A DNA stretch of 64,000 nucleotides from an uncultured Bacteroidales bacterium (GCA_902785925.1 CADAAI010000014.1:61341-125340); one strand, 5' to 3'. Positions 51,295 to 59,599 are shown, counted from the first letter of the stretch. Notes: a model not told the origin generated them from the letters alone. Numbers and translations are program-made.

Positions 51295-52710
51295 ATGAAT
51301 AACGACAACCATAATATGAGCCGACGCCACTTCTTGAAGGTGGCGGGAGGCACTGCAGTGGCATCGAGCGCAATGCTCGCAGCTTGCAAATATGACCCTT
51401 CAGACAATTCTGCTATATCAGCCGAAGATGTGCCCAAAGATAAGATGACCTATCGCACCAACCACAATACTGGCGACCGTGTGTCGCTGCTTGGCTACGG
51501 TATGATGCGTCTGCCGTTAGAGGGTGGTGATTTGGCCGACCCCAATGCAGAAATCGACCAGGAACTGGTGAATAAGGAGATTGACTTCGCCATCGAGCAT
51601 GGCGTGAACTACTTCGACACATCACCAGCCTATTGCCGTGGACGCAGCGAGAAAGCCACCGGCATCGCACTGCATCGTCATCCACGCAACAAATATTACA
51701 TTGCTACCAAGCTCTCTAATTTCGACCCCTCCACAAGGTCACTCGAGGAGAGCCAAAAGATGTTCTATAACTCGCTAAAGGAACTGCAGGTCGACTACAT
51801 CGACTACATGCTTCTGCACGCAGTAGGAGGCGGCGAAGATGCAATCGAGGAGTTTAACAACCGCTTCATGGACAACGGCTTGCTCGACTGGCTTGTGGAG
51901 CAGAAGGAGGCCGGCAAGATTCGCAACTTGGGTTTCAGCTACCACGGCGACATCGCCATCTTCGACAACCTGCTGGCATGGCACGACGACGGCGATTACC
52001 ACTGGGATTTCGTTCAAATTGAACTTAACTATGTTGATTGGAAACACGCTAAGGAAATAAACGAAGATAATACCGATGCCGAATACCTCTATGACGAACT
52101 AAAGAAGCGCGACATCCCTGCTGTCATAATGGAGCCTCTGCTAGGTGGACGACTGGCTAATATGCCCGATAGCATCGTTGCCGATATGAAGCGACGTGAC
52201 CCTAACAGCAGCATAGCATCATGGGCATTCCGCTATGCCGGAACACCTGAAGGTGTGCTCACCGTGCTTAGCGGCATGACATGGATGGACCACCTCATGG
52301 AGAACATAAAAACCTACTCCCCATTGAAACCTATCACACCCGAGGAAGATACTTTCCTTAGCAAGATTGCCGATAAAATAGTCGCATTGCATGATATCCC
52401 CTGTAACGACTGCAAGTACTGCATGCCATGCCCCTATGGCATCAATATTCCGGCGATTTTCGTCCACTACAACAAGTGTCTCAAGGAGGGTAATTTGGTG
52501 CGTGACGAGAAGGATAGCGACTACAAGCGAGCTCGCAAGGCATTCCTCGTGGGATACGACTACAGCGTGCCACGCCTGCGTCAGGCAAATCACTGTATTG
52601 GCTGCCGCAAGTGCGTGAGTCACTGTCCTCAGGAAATCGACATCCCCAAGGAACTGGAGAAAATCGACCAGTTCGTTGAGCGTCTCAAGCAAAGCGACCC
52701 TAAAGACTAA
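51295..52710 (+). CDS. Tat-exported aldo/keto reductase lipoprotein with C-terminal ferredoxin
   Basis: A 471-residue oxidoreductase. The N-terminus has a twin-arginine motif (SRRHFLK, Arg10-Arg11), a hydrophobic stretch and a lipobox LAAC with Cys31, so it should be exported folded and lipid-anchored. The aldo/keto reductase barrel follows with the usual tetrad: Asp and Tyr in GVNYFDTSPAY, Lys in YYIATKLS, His in DYMLLHA. After the barrel, two 4Fe-4S sites occur in CNDCKYCMPCPYG and CIGCRKCVSHCPQ. This is the COG1453-type fusion. The upstream NapH/NapG-like gene (14 bp away) is the likely electron conduit. The substrate is unknown. NADPH would not be available outside, so electrons probably come from the membrane. 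Confidence 0.87.
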   Translation: MNNDNHNMSRRHFLKVAGGTAVASSAMLAACKYDPSDNSAISAEDVPKDKMTYRTNHNTGDRVSLLGYGMMRLPLEGGDLADPNAEIDQELVNKEIDFAIEHGVNYFDTSPAYCRGRSEKATGIALHRHPRNKYYIATKLSNFDPSTRSLEESQKMFYNSLKELQVDYIDYMLLHAVGGGEDAIEEFNNRFMDNGLLDWLVEQKEAGKIRNLGFSYHGDIAIFDNLLAWHDDGDYHWDFVQIELNYVDWKHAKEINEDNTDAEYLYDELKKRDIPAVIMEPLLGGRLANMPDSIVADMKRRDPNSSIASWAFRYAGTPEGVLTVLSGMTWMDHLMENIKTYSPLKPITPEEDTFLSKIADKIVALHDIPCNDCKYCMPCPYGINIPAIFVHYNKCLKEGNLVRDEKDSDYKRARKAFLVGYDYSVPRLRQANHCIGCRKCVSHCPQEIDIPKELEKIDQFVERLKQSDPKD

Positions 52711-52731
52711 GCAACAACTATGTCATTCTGA

Positions 52732-53712
52732 ATGAACAAGCTTATTAAAATACTCAAGGAATGGACTTTGCCAGTGGCGATGTCGACTGGCATCTTGGTC
52801 TATTTCATCTTCTACTTCACGCCGGCGTTGCATGAAGCGGGGCAGGTGTTCAACAGTTTCTTCGACTTTATCTTGCCTTGGATTCTGTTTGTGATATTGT
52901 TTGTCACCTTCTGTCGTGCCGACTTTCACCGCATGCGCCCATGCTGGTGGCATTTCGTCATCTTGGCGTTGCAACTTGTGCTGGTGATAGTTAGCACTGT
53001 GCTCATTATGCACTACGACGCTAAGGGCAACGATCTGATTCTCATGGAGTGCATTGTCTGCTGCGTCATTTGCCCATGTGCCACGGCTGCACCTGTAGTT
53101 ACCGCCAAACTCGATGGAGATCTCGAGAAAATGACCACCTTCATGCTGCTGAGCAACTTTGTGGCGGCAGTATCCATTCCTGTGGTGTTTCCGCTTGTTG
53201 ACAAGAGCATTGATATGCCTTTCTGGGACGCCTTCCTCGCGCTGCTCGAGCGAGTGTGTTCAGTGCTCGTGGCGCCTATGGCGCTGGCCTATGTGGTAAA
53301 GCATTTCACACCACGTCTGCACCGCCTCATCATCAGCAACAAGGATCTTTCGTTCTACTTGTGGGGAGTGCTCTTGCTCGTTATTTCGGGTGCTACCATG
53401 CGCAACATTATGAATTCCGGAACCACAGTGTGGTTTATCGCAATAGTTGCACTCACTAGTCTTGCCATCACTTTCGTGCAGTTTGCTATTGGTCGTTATG
53501 TGGGCCGTTTCTTTCATGCCACCACCGAGATGGGGCAGGCAATGGGTCAGAAAAATACAGCTTTCGCAATCTGGGTGTCGAGTGCTTGGCTCAATCCTCT
53601 CGCCGCAGTGGGCCCCGGTTTCTACATTTTGTGGCAGAACGCCTTCAATAGCCTTGAAATTTGGCACCACGACCGACTAAAGCACCATCAATCAGCTAAA
53701 AGACAACATTAA
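52732..53712 (+). CDS. BASS (bile acid:sodium symporter)-like membrane transporter
   Basis: A 326-residue protein with about nine or ten membrane helices. FILPWILFVILFVTFCRADF, the CVICPCATAAPVVTAKLDGD segment and TEMGQAMGQKNTAFAIWVSS with the conserved Gly/Asn-rich crossover region resemble the BASS/arsenite-permease-like fold. It starts 21 bp after the reductase gene and likely shares its transcript. The transported solute is unknown; it might be the substrate or product of the exported reductase. Confidence 0.7.
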   Translation: MNKLIKILKEWTLPVAMSTGILVYFIFYFTPALHEAGQVFNSFFDFILPWILFVILFVTFCRADFHRMRPCWWHFVILALQLVLVIVSTVLIMHYDAKGNDLILMECIVCCVICPCATAAPVVTAKLDGDLEKMTTFMLLSNFVAAVSIPVVFPLVDKSIDMPFWDAFLALLERVCSVLVAPMALAYVVKHFTPRLHRLIISNKDLSFYLWGVLLLVISGATMRNIMNSGTTVWFIAIVALTSLAITFVQFAIGRYVGRFFHATTEMGQAMGQKNTAFAIWVSSAWLNPLAAVGPGFYILWQNAFNSLEIWHHDRLKHHQSAKRQH

Positions 53713-53716
53713 TCCC

Positions 53717-53938
53717 ATGAAAGTTACATTCCAATATAAAGCAGGCAACGAACATGGTAGCGACGACTACCGCTTCTCTCACGAAGAAGATGCCCAAGAG
53801 AAATTCTTGAGCATGAAAGAAATCATTGAGGTTCAGTTTCAAGGATGTCCCAATGCCGAAGTGGTCGATGAACCCGACTTCTTCGGTATCATTGACCACT
53901 CCACTGGCGATTGGGCCAAAGTATTTATCACTCTGTAA
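53717..53938 (+). CDS. Small acidic protein, unknown function
   Basis: A 73-residue acidic soluble protein, MKVTFQYKAGNEHGSDDYRF onward. No signal peptide, helix-turn-helix or metal motif is visible. It begins 4 bp after the transporter stop, so it is almost surely part of that operon. The codon pattern resembles neighbours, supporting a real gene. I do not recognise a family. Confidence 0.65.
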   Translation: MKVTFQYKAGNEHGSDDYRFSHEEDAQEKFLSMKEIIEVQFQGCPNAEVVDEPDFFGIIDHSTGDWAKVFITL

Positions 53939-53957
53939 AGTGTAGCCACCTAATCAT

Positions 53958-54479
53958 CTAACGGATGCGGCTGCGAGCAACGTAGCCCAGATAATTACGG
54001 TTACCGTTATACACTTTAACCCAACCTGAACTACTACCTTGGTAGTAAACTGTTGTGCCTATCCAAAGTCGGCTCACTATAGCATAGTTAGTGCCTGGGC
54101 CCTTGCGCACGTTCACATAGTTGTCACGAGGGTCAACGATAGTACCCCTTCTCAGGGAGCTTGTCGACGTGCCGCCAGTAGTGTAGCTACTACTATTGGG
54201 GTTTATGCGCACGATGCGGCTAGTGTGCATGTATCCCATGAAGGTGTTGCTGCGAGTTCCCGAATACACCTTGCTCCAACCATTGCTCATTGGAGTGTAG
54301 TAGAGATAATATCCCGACCTATAGCTTCCTATGATAGGATACCTGGTCGATGCACCACTGCGAATATTGGTGTAGCCATCAGGGTCCGACACACGGCCAT
54401 AATATTGCTGAGCATCAATCGAGAACATCGATGCCACACTCAATAGCAGTGTTAGAATAAATAGTTTATTAAGCTTCAT
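53958..54479 (-). CDS. Secreted protein with two bacterial SH3 domains
   Basis: A 173-residue protein with a signal peptide (about 1-23, ending SIDAQ). Two SH3b domains follow, one with DPDGYTNIRSGASTRYPIIG and one with DPRDNYVNVRKGPGTNYAIV. Such pairs bind peptidoglycan or other cell-wall ligands. No catalytic domain is attached. It is convergent with the upstream operon and preceded by TAACTTTG at 54565-54572. Confidence 0.88.
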   Translation of the reverse strand: MKLNKLFILTLLLSVASMFSIDAQQYYGRVSDPDGYTNIRSGASTRYPIIGSYRSGYYLYYTPMSNGWSKVYSGTRSNTFMGYMHTSRIVRINPNSSSYTTGGTSTSSLRRGTIVDPRDNYVNVRKGPGTNYAIVSRLWIGTTVYYQGSSSGWVKVYNGNRNYLGYVARSRIR

Positions 54480-54564
54480 AATTATTGATTATTAGAGTGT
54501 TATTAATAGGACTTCTCTTGCATAATTCGATATGTTGCAAATTTATCAAGAATTCTTCACACCA

Positions 54565-54572
54565 CAAAGTTA
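54565..54572 (-). promoter_or_regulatory. -7 element (TAACTTTG) for the SH3b protein gene
   Basis: Exact TAnnTTTG match on the minus strand, 86 bp before the ATG. No good -33 element. Confidence 0.4.
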
Positions 54573-54622
54573 TTAATGACAAAAAAACAAGATGATTAAC
54601 GTCATATTTCATCAAAAAAGAC

Positions 54623-54630
54623 TAACTTTG
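54623..54630 (+). promoter_or_regulatory. -7 element (TAACTTTG) for the RNA methyltransferase operon
   Basis: Exact TAnnTTTG match about 45 bp before the ATG at 54675. Confidence 0.5.
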
Positions 54631-54674
54631 CACCCATATTTCACGCAGTGTGGAATAATCTAAACATTTTTGAC

Positions 54675-56348
54675 ATGATTATGAGTGAGACTTTTGAAAT
54701 GGTTGCTAAGACCTTCCAGGGGCTGGAAGGGGTTCTGAGTGATGAGCTGGTGGCTCTGGGAGCACAAGATGTGCAGCAGGGACGACGCATGGTTGCCTTC
54801 AAGGGCGACAAGGAATTGATGTATCGGGCCAACTTCTGCCTGCGCACTGCCTTGCGAGTGTTGAAACCCTTCTATAAATTTAAGTCGACCGATGCCGATG
54901 ACCTCTATGAGCAGGTTAAGCAATACCATTGGGAGGACATACTGAGCGAGAACAGCACCTTCTCTATCGACTGCACGGTCAATAGCGAGTCTTTCAAGCA
55001 TTCACGCTTCGTTACCTATCGCGTGAAAGACGGTATAGCCGACTATTTCATGGAGCGCTCGGGCAAGCGCCCATCAATTCGTCTCACAGGTCCCGACTAT
55101 CACTTCAATGTTCACATCAACGGCAACGATGTGACTATCTCGCTCGATTCATCGGGTGAGCCGCTCTATAAGCGTGGCTGGAGAGTGGCACAGACCGATG
55201 CTCCCATCAACGAGGTGCTCGCTGCTGGCATTATCAAGCTCAGTGGATGGGACGGCGAGAGCAACTTCGTCGACCCCATGTGCGGCTCAGGAACATTCCT
55301 GATTGAGGCGGCGCTCATAGCTGCAAATATCAATCCAGGTGTATATCGTCAGGAATATGCTTTCCAAAAGTGGCCCGACTATGATGCCGACCTCTTCGAG
55401 GCAATCTATAACGACGATAGTGGAGAGCGGGAGTTTACTCACAAGATTTACGGCTACGACATTCTGGGCAAGGCGGTAGCTGCTACCAATGCCAATGTCA
55501 AGAATGCTGGTCTCACGCAGTATATCGAGGTGGAGCGTAAGCCCATCGAGGAGCAGGAATCGGCTCCCGAGAAGGGAGTGCTCATCAGCAATCCACCCTA
55601 TGGCGAGCGCCTCACGAGCGATGAGTTGCCACAGCTCTACGCAACCTTGGGCAACAAGCTCAAGAAGGTGTATGTGGGTTACGACTGCTGGCTCATCGTG
55701 GGTAGCAACAAGGAACTCGTCGACAACCTGGGCCTCAAGGCATCGCTGCACTATCCGTTGCTCAATGGCGACATCGAGTGCGAGCTCCGTGAATACGTTA
55801 TCTTCGACGGCAGTTTCGACGACATGCGTCGCAAGGGTGGCACTATCAAGAACACTGAGTTCCGTGCGAGCGACAAGCCCAACTATGAGCGTCGTGATCG
55901 TGACGATAGGCCACGGCGCGAGTTCAAGCGTGGCGATCGTGGTGAACGACGCGATGGCGACTATCGTGACCGCCGTGACCGCCGTGATGGTGATCGTCGT
56001 GATGGTGGCTTCGGAAAGCGTCGCGAGGGAGGTTTCACTAGGCGTCGTGAGGATGGCGACCGTGGTGTTAACCCCATGCGCCGTCGTCGTGAGGATGGCG
56101 ACCGCGGTGTGAACCCTATGCGCAAGGTGCGTGACGATGGTTCTCACGTTTATCGCACCGAGCGGACCTATGGCGTTGGTGCCGAGGGCGATGGCGAAGG
56201 ACGCGACCCAAGACGTCGTCGCACCTTCTCCTTCCATGGTCCACAGCTTGGCGAGGACAAGGAGCGCCCAATCTTCAAGGGACGACGCAATGGCTGGAAA
56301 CGGCGTGACGCCGAGGCCGGTGATGGCAGCGACGAGACTAATTCATAG
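54675..56348 (+). CDS. RlmL-like 23S rRNA methyltransferase (THUMP domain) with Arg/Asp-rich tail
   Basis: SAM-dependent N2-guanine RNA methyltransferase. Residues about 1-160 form the ferredoxin-like plus THUMP region (FEMVAKTFQGLEGVLSDELV start). The Rossmann methyltransferase has the SAM motif FVDPMCGSGTFLIEAALIA and the catalytic NPPYGERL. It resembles the N-terminal half of E. coli RlmL, which makes m2G2445. From about residue 395 the protein turns into a 160-residue low-complexity tail rich in Arg, Asp and Gly (RRDRRDGDRRDGG-like), including a 42-bp tandem duplication at 56043-56126. The tail is likely disordered and RNA-binding. ATG 54681 is an alternative start. It leads a three-gene operon. 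Confidence 0.9.
   Translation: MIMSETFEMVAKTFQGLEGVLSDELVALGAQDVQQGRRMVAFKGDKELMYRANFCLRTALRVLKPFYKFKSTDADDLYEQVKQYHWEDILSENSTFSIDCTVNSESFKHSRFVTYRVKDGIADYFMERSGKRPSIRLTGPDYHFNVHINGNDVTISLDSSGEPLYKRGWRVAQTDAPINEVLAAGIIKLSGWDGESNFVDPMCGSGTFLIEAALIAANINPGVYRQEYAFQKWPDYDADLFEAIYNDDSGEREFTHKIYGYDILGKAVAATNANVKNAGLTQYIEVERKPIEEQESAPEKGVLISNPPYGERLTSDELPQLYATLGNKLKKVYVGYDCWLIVGSNKELVDNLGLKASLHYPLLNGDIECELREYVIFDGSFDDMRRKGGTIKNTEFRASDKPNYERRDRDDRPRREFKRGDRGERRDGDYRDRRDRRDGDRRDGGFGKRREGGFTRRREDGDRGVNPMRRRREDGDRGVNPMRKVRDDGSHVYRTERTYGVGAEGDGEGRDPRRRRTFSFHGPQLGEDKERPIFKGRRNGWKRRDAEAGDGSDETNS
56043..56126 (+). repeat. 42-bp tandem duplication in the RlmL-like tail
   Basis: Two units starting at 56043 and 56085, each encoding a 14-residue RREDGDRGVNPMR-type block, with few synonymous differences. 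It lies inside a longer Arg/Asp-rich tail and shows recent in-frame expansion. Confidence 0.8.
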
Positions 56349-56361
56349 TTCATTTTAAAAA

Positions 56362-56394
56362 TCTAGAACTACTAGTAAATCTATACCTTCTAGA
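56362..56394. repeat. Short CTAG-rich inverted repeat
   Basis: TCTAGAA and TTCTAGA flank a spacer with another CTAG (in ACTAGT). It resembles the element at 29798-29842. It lies in the 54-bp gap between the methyltransferase and membrane-protein genes. Confidence 0.4.
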
Positions 56395-56402
56395 AAAAGA
56401 CC

Positions 56403-57392
56403 ATGGCAAAGAAAGGCAGTTACATAGTTGACTATTTCAACAATCGAGGCTTCTTTGGGCTGTCGATTCTGCTGCTTGTTATCTTCTCGATTATTGCCAG
56501 TGGCAACTTTGTGGTGCCTCAGCGTGGCTATGGCACGTTTCACAATCTTGCCACATGGATTTCGAGTAGCGACACTTCTTGCTTTGTCGCTGTGTTGTGC
56601 AACGTGATTATGGGTGTGCTGCTTGTCACGCTCAACATTATGTTCCGCTACATCAAGACCTACAACTGCTTTGTCTTTGCCGCTGTTTTTGTGCTTCTTC
56701 AGGGCATCAACCCCTTCTTGAGTACACGCTTCTTTGCTGGCACCGCTCTGTGCCTAGTGGTAGTAATGTCGCTGTTCTTCATGTTCGACCTCTATGGCAA
56801 GCGGGGTGGGGCAACTCAAGGAATTTTCTTGGTGATGGCGCTGCTTTCGTTCTTCACCATCTACCATTATGTCTTCTTCTTGCTCATCCCATTGTTCTTG
56901 CTGGGTTTTGCCTATATGCGCGTGCTCGATGTGCGAGGCGTCTTTGCCACCATCTTTGGCATTGTCACCCCCTATTGGATTATGCTCGGCACAGGCCTTG
57001 AGTCGCTTTCGGCATTCCAGGCTCCACACATCTCGCAGGTGTGGACAGCAGCACCGCCATTTGCCGCCAAGGGTTGGGCGGTTACCATGGCCATCACCAC
57101 TGTGGCGCTCACGGTGCTGCTCACCATTTCCAATCTCAAGACGATGCTCAATTATAGCGTCCATGTGAGGGCCTATAACAATTTCTTTATTGCTCTCTCT
57201 ATCTTCGTGGTGCTCATGATGGCAATCGACTATAACGACTTCCTCATTTACATGCCGTTGCTCAACATGTGCTTTGCCATCCAGTACGGGCACTGGTATG
57301 TCATCACTCAACACGAGACGCGCCAGCCAGTCACGGTGTGGCTGCTTGTTGCTATGTTCGCTGCATTTATTATTGCAATGGTCATCGCATGA
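56403..57392 (+). CDS. Polytopic membrane protein, unknown function (possibly DUF6427-like)
   Basis: A 329-residue integral membrane protein with about nine or ten helices, starting GLSILLLVIFSIIASGNFVV. Helices contain SFFTIYHYVFFLLIPLFLLG and GVFATIFGIVTPYWIMLGTG. The layout resembles the uncharacterised DUF6427-type family of Bacteroidota, but I am not certain of that label. Its stop overlaps the pdxB start by 4 bp. Function unknown. Confidence 0.75.
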   Translation: MAKKGSYIVDYFNNRGFFGLSILLLVIFSIIASGNFVVPQRGYGTFHNLATWISSSDTSCFVAVLCNVIMGVLLVTLNIMFRYIKTYNCFVFAAVFVLLQGINPFLSTRFFAGTALCLVVVMSLFFMFDLYGKRGGATQGIFLVMALLSFFTIYHYVFFLLIPLFLLGFAYMRVLDVRGVFATIFGIVTPYWIMLGTGLESLSAFQAPHISQVWTAAPPFAAKGWAVTMAITTVALTVLLTISNLKTMLNYSVHVRAYNNFFIALSIFVVLMMAIDYNDFLIYMPLLNMCFAIQYGHWYVITQHETRQPVTVWLLVAMFAAFIIAMVIA

Positions 57393-58555
57393 TGAAGATA
57401 GTTGCCGATAGCAAAATTCCCTATCTCGAAGGTCTACTTGAGCCTGTGGCTCATGAGGTTCACTATGTGCCTGGCAGCGAGATAAACAATGAAGTGTTGC
57501 GCGACGCCAAGGTGTTGCTCACTCGCACTCGCACCCATTGCGACCAATCCCTTCTCGAGGGTACTGCAGTAGAGTTCATCGGCACAGCCACTATCGGCAC
57601 CGATCACATCGACCTCGACTACTGCCGTCAGCATGGCATCACTGTGGTCAATGCACCCGGGTGCAATGCTCCTGCAGTGGCGCAGTGGACTCATGCCTCT
57701 ATCCTGCAATGGCTCGAGGCGCAACGCACTCCACTCGACCACCAGCTCACCTTGGGCATCGTGGGTGTGGGACACGTAGGCGGCATCGTCGCCCGCTGGG
57801 CCCTCCAGCTAGGCTATCGCGTCATCCTCAACGATCCCCCCCTCGCCGAAGAATTATGCAATGTAGATGTCCACTCTAGTTCCCCCTCTAAGATAGAGGG
57901 GGTTGGGGGGAGTATGAATGATTGTGCATTGTGCATTATGAATTCTGCATTGAAAAACTCTCCACTCTCCACTCTCTACTCAAAAAAAACTCTCCTCGAG
58001 AATCAGGCGCAGCCCTCTCTCTCCTCTTTCCTCTTCCCTCTCCCCGCGCTTATGAGCGCCTCCGACATCATCACCTTCCACACGCCCCTCACCCGTGAGG
58101 GCAAATACCCCACTTGGCATCTCTGCGACGAGCAGTTCCTCAACAGTCTGCAACGATGCAAACTCATCATCAACGCAGCCCGCGGAGCCGTGTGCGACAA
58201 CGAGGCACTGCTGCGATGGCGCGGCGACATTGCTCTCGACTGCTGGGAAGGCGAACCTAATATCAACCACGAACTCCTCGATAAGGCCTTTATCGCCACG
58301 CCACACATTGCAGGATACAGCCTCCAGGGCAAACAGCGAGGCACCGCCATGATCATCAAGGCTCTCAACCGCCGATACGGCTGGAACATCCAGCCCGTCC
58401 AAGCATCCACACCCCTCAAGGGCGCAGAGTATGTCACCCCACAATCAATCCTCGACAGCTACAACCCTCTCATCGACACCGCACAACTAAAAGCCTCACC
58501 CGATACCTTCGAATCACAACGCAACAACTACCTCCTTCGCGACGAGCTCCCCTGA
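57389..58555 (+). CDS. pdxB: Erythronate-4-phosphate dehydrogenase with repeat-derived insert
   Basis: NAD-dependent oxidation of 4-phospho-erythronate, step two of the DXP-dependent pyridoxal phosphate pathway. The start MMKIVADSKIPYLEGLLEPV is diagnostic. The NAD site is GIVGVGHVGGIVARWALQLG. Catalytic residues lie in NAARGAVCDN (Arg265), WEGEP (Glu288) and TPHIAGYS (His306). Between NDPPLAEELCNVD (to about 161) and ALMSASDIITFHTPL (from 220) there is an insert of roughly 58 residues, low-complexity Ser/Leu-rich. Its DNA (57872-58045) contains a 9-bp CCCCCTCTA hairpin and an ATTGTGCATTATG-type repeat also found in non-coding gaps nearby. The frame stays open through it. Whether the enzyme still works is untested. 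Confidence 0.9.
   Translation: MMKIVADSKIPYLEGLLEPVAHEVHYVPGSEINNEVLRDAKVLLTRTRTHCDQSLLEGTAVEFIGTATIGTDHIDLDYCRQHGITVVNAPGCNAPAVAQWTHASILQWLEAQRTPLDHQLTLGIVGVGHVGGIVARWALQLGYRVILNDPPLAEELCNVDVHSSSPSKIEGVGGSMNDCALCIMNSALKNSPLSTLYSKKTLLENQAQPSLSSFLFPLPALMSASDIITFHTPLTREGKYPTWHLCDEQFLNSLQRCKLIINAARGAVCDNEALLRWRGDIALDCWEGEPNINHELLDKAFIATPHIAGYSLQGKQRGTAMIIKALNRRYGWNIQPVQASTPLKGAEYVTPQSILDSYNPLIDTAQLKASPDTFESQRNNYLLRDELP
57872..58045 (+). repeat. In-frame repeat-like insert within pdxB
   Basis: Starts near a perfect 9-bp hairpin (57882-57890 with 57894-57902, loop AGA) and includes GTGCATTATGAATT words at 57921-57952, then a CTCTCCACTCT-type run. The same words occur in intergenic DNA at 58663-58696 and 63661-63694. 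Boundaries are estimated from where PdxB homology resumes. Confidence 0.6.
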
Positions 58556-58662
58556 AAATGCATTGATTAAGTCTGTCCACGTACTCGGCGACACAGTCGC
58601 CGTCAAAAAATCCAAAATACTTGAATAACTGCAATGCTCTGTTGCATCGCGGCGTCAGCCCC

Positions 58663-58696
58663 AATTGTGCATTATGCATTATGAATTGTGAATTGA
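58663..58696 (+). repeat. GTGCATTATG-type dispersed repeat, copy
   Basis: AATTGTGCATTATGCATTAT and the following GAATTGTGAATTGA; a close relative lies at 63661-63694 and an inverted one at 58811-58830. The repeat contains its own short palindromes (ATGCAT, AATT). Confidence 0.65.
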
Positions 58697-58810
58697 GAGA
58701 AGCTCTCCCCACTTCCCTCTCCCCAAAATACATTGCGAATATTTTCGTAACGATTTTTTTCGCAATACTTGAATCTCTAAAACCCAATTCCATAAAAAAC
58801 AGAGAACAAG

Positions 58811-58830
58811 CATAATGCACAATTCATAAT
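58811..58830 (-). repeat. GTGCATTATG-type dispersed repeat, inverted copy
   Basis: CATAATGCACAATTCATAAT is the reverse complement of the repeat words at 58663-58696, giving an inverted pair about 115 bp apart. Confidence 0.6.
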
Positions 58831-58946
58831 TAGGCTACGCTTCTATAAATTGAATAATGCATTAACTGGTTCAAATGAGCAAAAATGGGCTGGATTTTGA
58901 GTCAAAATACACTGGCAAAACATTTGCTTAACACAATTTAACAAAT

Positions 58947-58981
58947 GGGGGGGGTAATTACACATTTTTTTTCTAATTTTG
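58947..58981 (+). promoter_or_regulatory. Promoter with an 8-G tract at the -33 position
   Basis: TAATTTTG at 58974-58981 fits TAnnTTTG. Exactly 19 bp upstream, where TTTG is expected, lies a run of eight G (58947-58954). A homopolymer there could slip during replication and vary promoter strength. Confidence 0.4.
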
Positions 58982-59011
58982 TCCCAAACCACTCCTGACG
59001 TTAAATCAATT

Positions 59012-59599
59012 ATGATAATTTTGAAAAATAGGCTTAAAGGACTGCTGGCATTCCCTTTGGCAGCAGCCTACTGGTTGTTGATGCCATCATCTGCCAGGAG
59101 ATTGGTGATGGCCGACCTGAGGCAGTGGTCGCGGTGGAGGCACACTGCCTGCAACCTGTGGGGGGCTTCTTTCCTTCTTGGTTCCTACCCCGAATTCCGC
59201 TCGGTGTTTTACAAGCGTGTGGGAGTTTTGAGATTGCTGTCAAGCTGGTGGTTAAGGGGAAAGAACACCCTTGAGATTACAACTAATGACATTGGCGGGG
59301 GCTTGATAATACAGCATGGCTTTTCTACAATCATCTCCGCCGAGAGGATTGGCAATAACTGCAAGATCTATCAGCAGGTCACAATTGGCTTCGACCATGA
59401 GCTGAAGGCTCCCGTGATAGGCGACAACGTGGAGGTGTGCTGCGGTGCTAAAGTGATAGGCGGCATCACCGTCGGTGACAATGTGCTCATCGGAGCCAAT
59501 GCCGTTGTAATTAAAGACGTGCCAAGCAACAGTGTGGTTGCGGGAGTGCCGGCCCATGTCATCAAGCGCCTCGACCACACGCGTGACCTAACATTGTGA
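59012..59599 (+). CDS. Hexapeptide-repeat acyltransferase (serine acetyltransferase-like)
   Basis: A 195-residue left-handed beta-helix enzyme. The N-terminal third is helical and basic. The beta-helix carries GGGLIIQHGFSTIISAERIG, ITVGDNVLIGANAVVIKDVP and the ending SVVAGVPAHVIK, with His in IIQHG as probable catalytic base. It resembles CysE and the colanic-acid-type acetyltransferases. No cysteine-synthesis neighbour exists, so a glycan acetylation role is equally likely. I chose ATG 59012, since the frame upstream opens only with TTG 58979, which overlaps the promoter element. Confidence 0.85.
   Translation: MIILKNRLKGLLAFPLAAAYWLLMPSSARRLVMADLRQWSRWRHTACNLWGASFLLGSYPEFRSVFYKRVGVLRLLSSWWLRGKNTLEITTNDIGGGLIIQHGFSTIISAERIGNNCKIYQQVTIGFDHELKAPVIGDNVEVCCGAKVIGGITVGDNVLIGANAVVIKDVPSNSVVAGVPAHVIKRLDHTRDLTL

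Larger units (their letters stand above)
58556..58940. other. Non-coding gap carrying repeat elements
   Basis: About 385 bp without a gene. It holds a GGCGAC-ACA-GTCGCC hairpin (58589-58604), a GCATTATG repeat copy at 58663-58696, a CTCTCCCC-rich stretch, and an inverted repeat copy at 58811-58830. The rest is AT-rich and featureless. Confidence 0.6.

Noticed and set aside
57269..57388. 40-codon upstream extension of pdxB
   Set aside because: It overlaps the preceding gene in another frame; the start at 57389 gives the usual PdxB N-terminus.
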